25,040 nucleotides of DNA from contig CAMVDK010000007.1 in NCBI GenBank assembly GCA_947166165.1, forward strand, positions 1 to 25,040, written 5' to 3'. Source of the stretch: an uncultured Porphyromonadaceae bacterium (lineage in GTDB: Bacteria > Bacteroidota > Bacteroidia > Bacteroidales > Muribaculaceae). The position numbers were made by a program, and so were the translations under genes. Of the stretch, positions 23,493-25,040 are shown piece by piece (the stretch's first letter is position 1; every line of letters starts with the position of its first letter). The notes below the pieces were generated by a model. It was not told where the DNA came from and ran no database searches. It worked only from the letters and a program-made list of their open reading frames with translations.

Positions 23493-23951
23493 TTAGGTGC
23501 ATTGCAACAGGAAGCCGAGGGCGCTGTAGAGCAGCAGCAGTAGCAGGGTGTACACCACGCTGCGCCATATGCAGCCCAGGGTGCTGGGGGGGGCGAGGCA
23601 GCCTTTGTTGCGGCTTTTCTTTTTAGATTTCTTCTTTTTTTGCGGTTTGCCGGTCGACGGGGTGGACCGCTGGCCGGTGCGTTGAGGCGCGGGCTGGTCG
23701 ACAAAGGTGATGGCCTTGCGGTGGGCGGGTGGCTGCTGCATGGCGGTGCGGTTGCGGTGTGGAGGCGGAGCGGGGGGCGCGGGCTGCTCGTCGGGCGGCG
23801 GTGCGGGACTCTGGCGCTTGCTCCGGCGTTTGTAGCCTGGCACCACTGCGGTGGCCAGGCACTGCGGACACACCACTGTGCCTTCGGTCTCGGCCAGCTG
23901 ATCGGACGAAATCTGCATCGTTTTGCCGCATTTATCGCATGTCCACTGCAT
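23493..23951 (-). CDS. Zinc-ribbon protein with C-terminal membrane anchor
   Basis: A 152-residue protein. The N-terminus forms a zinc ribbon with C5-x2-C8 and C28-x2-C31, like the short ribbons found at the head of many bacterial membrane proteins. Residues about 42-117 are a disordered linker, rich in Pro and Gln at first and then very basic (KPQKKKKSKKKSRNK). Residues about 131-149 are a single hydrophobic helix at the C-terminus. I do not recognise a named family beyond the ribbon. The start at ATG 23,951 places the ribbon at the very N-terminus; the frame stays open upstream to 24,938 but overlaps the next gene antiphase without protein character. It follows the signal-peptide gene by 71 bases and may share its transcript. 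Confidence 0.75.
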   Translation of the reverse strand: MQWTCDKCGKTMQISSDQLAETEGTVVCPQCLATAVVPGYKRRSKRQSPAPPPDEQPAPPAPPPHRNRTAMQQPPAHRKAITFVDQPAPQRTGQRSTPSTGKPQKKKKSKKKSRNKGCLAPPSTLGCIWRSVVYTLLLLLLYSALGFLLQCT

Positions 23952-24022
23952 TATTGATGAAGTTTTAGCAATTAATTCATGATTGGGCCATGCACGGTGG
24001 CGCATGGCGGTGATGGCGTCGC

Positions 24023-24844
24023 TCACTCGTAGTGGATGACGGCTTTCTGCACCACTTGCCAGGAGCCGTTTTCCAGCAGCGCCGAGCCGGGCTGGTCCGT
24101 CACGATGCGCGTTTTGCCGGCCGAGAGTTGGATGGCTTCGCCCGAGCAGGCGTTGGTGAGGTTCTCGGTGGGCATCATGAGCGCGAAGCGGTGTGCGTCG
24201 GCATGGTCGACTACGATAAACGTGCCGTGCACGCCATCGGTGGTGGTGAGCTCGAAGAGCGAGTTGCCGAGTTCGAACCCGGTGCTGCTGCGAGTGAAGC
24301 GTCCTTGCGAGTCGGGCTTGGCCAGGTAGAGGGTCTGCGGGCCGTGCGGCGTGACGGTGCCGCTGCCGGTGGTGGTGTCGGGGTGTACGGGCGGTTTGTG
24401 CGATATGGTGGCTCGTGCGGCGGTGAGCTGGCCCGTCAGGCGTGCCAGTTGCGCACGCAGGGCGTTCACCTCGCGGGCACTCTCCTCGGCCAGGCGTCGC
24501 ATGTCGTTGTTGGTCTGCTCGAGGGCGCTGTTGTAGCTCTCGTGCAGGTCGGCCACCTCGCGGCGCGCCATATAGGCCATCACTCCGCTTCCCACAGCCA
24601 GCAGGGTGGCCAGTCCGCAGGCCAGCACGAGCCATCCCAGCTCTCTGGCTGGCCGTTCGGTGGTGCCGGGCGACGGCGGTGCGATTTGTTCGGGGGCGGT
24701 GGAGGTCACTCCGTCCATTTCCTCGACGTTGAGCTCGGTGTCGGCACGCTGGGCGGTGTCGTCGTTGGCCCACTCGATGCTGTCGGGCTGTGCGGCCATC
24801 CGCAAGGCGGTGGCCAGCAGCAGGAATGCTAAAAACTTTTTCAT
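24023..24844 (-). CDS. Exported or membrane protein with coiled coil, unknown function
   Basis: A 273-residue protein I cannot name. Residues 1-19 look like a signal peptide (MKKFLAFLLLATALRMAAQ). An acidic, Pro/Thr-rich segment follows (20-68), then a membrane helix (about 70-92), a coiled coil (about 93-145, with ALEQTNNDMRRLAEESAREVN), a linker, and a C-terminal beta-rich domain from about 168 (FELGNSLFELTTTDGVHG, TNACSGEAIQLSAGKTRIV). The C-terminal domain probably lies on the cytoplasmic side if the N-terminal part is exported. ATG 24,844 is chosen because the signal peptide starts there; the frame is open further upstream. The neighbouring zinc-ribbon gene, also membrane-anchored, could act with it. 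Confidence 0.75.
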   Translation of the reverse strand: MKKFLAFLLLATALRMAAQPDSIEWANDDTAQRADTELNVEEMDGVTSTAPEQIAPPSPGTTERPARELGWLVLACGLATLLAVGSGVMAYMARREVADLHESYNSALEQTNNDMRRLAEESAREVNALRAQLARLTGQLTAARATISHKPPVHPDTTTGSGTVTPHGPQTLYLAKPDSQGRFTRSSTGFELGNSLFELTTTDGVHGTFIVVDHADAHRFALMMPTENLTNACSGEAIQLSAGKTRIVTDQPGSALLENGSWQVVQKAVIHYE

Positions 24845-24930
24845 TGGTCTTGATTTGAAATGACAGGCAAAAACAGTATAAAAGAAGAACTTGATGATTA
24901 AGAGGAAAGAGTTGCCGAGGCCGGGGGCGG

Positions 24931-25040
24931 TCACGCATCGGGGTCGCTCACTACCTGGAAGTCTTTGTTCTCGTCTTCGAAGTCGCTCTCCCAGTATTCG
25001 TCGCTCCACTGCTGGCCGGCTCCGCTGTCGACCATCTTTC
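24931..25040 (-). CDS. 3' end of a gene cut by the window edge
   Basis: On the minus strand a frame enters from the right edge and stops at TGA 24,933-24,931. The visible 35 residues are acidic and aromatic (QQWSDEYWESDFEDENKDF, ending SDPDA), which resembles a disordered C-terminal tail. Codon use is like that of the GC-rich genes. Nothing can be said of its function. Confidence 0.5.
   Translation of the reverse strand, partial: KMVDSGAGQQWSDEYWESDFEDENKDFQVVSDPDA

Overview
The window looks like a chromosomal segment of a GC-rich member of the Bacteroidota, most likely the order Bacteroidales. Evidence: five upstream regions carry the Bacteroides-type -7 element TAnnTTTG, several with a TTTG-like -33 element 19-20 bases upstream; several products are typical of the phylum (DUF2723 membrane protein, two-part outer-membrane beta-barrel protein with a carboxypeptidase-regulatory-like N-terminus, PD-(D/E)XK family transposase-like Rpn protein); and start codons lack clear Shine-Dalgarno sequences. 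Genus cannot be fixed from this sequence.

Left block (1-16,072): ordinary GC-rich chromosome. It holds prmC (release-factor methyltransferase), a convergent Lrp/AsnC regulator, a 1,173-residue DUF2723/TMEM260-like GT-C membrane protein, a NodB-type polysaccharide deacetylase overlapping queG (epoxyqueuosine reductase), a 987-residue outer-membrane beta-barrel protein, an Rpn/PD-(D/E)XK protein with a 15-unit tetrapeptide repeat at its C-terminus, and an operon of a flippase-like (UPF0104/LPG-synthase-TM) protein and mfd.

Accessory island (about 16,200-23,400): the base composition drops abruptly (41 of 60 bases are G or C at 4201-4260, only 22 of 60 at 17,221-17,280). Six minus-strand genes form two tandem operons. 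Each operon encodes two different C5-cytosine DNA methyltransferases and one protein with a C-terminal DUF3883 (NO VEIN C-terminal-like, PD-(D/E)XK-type) domain: module B (19,735-23,269) is MTase - DUF3883 - MTase and module A (16,251-19,550) is MTase - MTase - DUF3883. Within each operon the genes overlap by ATGA or a few more bases. The likely reading is two restriction-modification systems for asymmetric sites, each with one methyltransferase per strand and a DUF3883 protein as the restriction enzyme. The proteins of the two modules are clearly divergent, yet the modules share non-coding ends: a 33-base identical repeat containing a 9-base-stem hairpin, a near-identical promoter/leader at the same distance, and a 16-base repeat beyond the terminator. 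This is the pattern of interchangeable cassettes stacked at one site, and it is the most unusual thing in the window. No integrase, transposase or tRNA is seen in the island.

Right block (23,400-25,040): GC-rich sequence resumes with three minus-strand genes: a zinc-ribbon protein with a C-terminal membrane anchor, a protein with signal peptide, membrane helix, coiled coil and unknown C-terminal domain, and the 3' end of another gene cut by the window edge.
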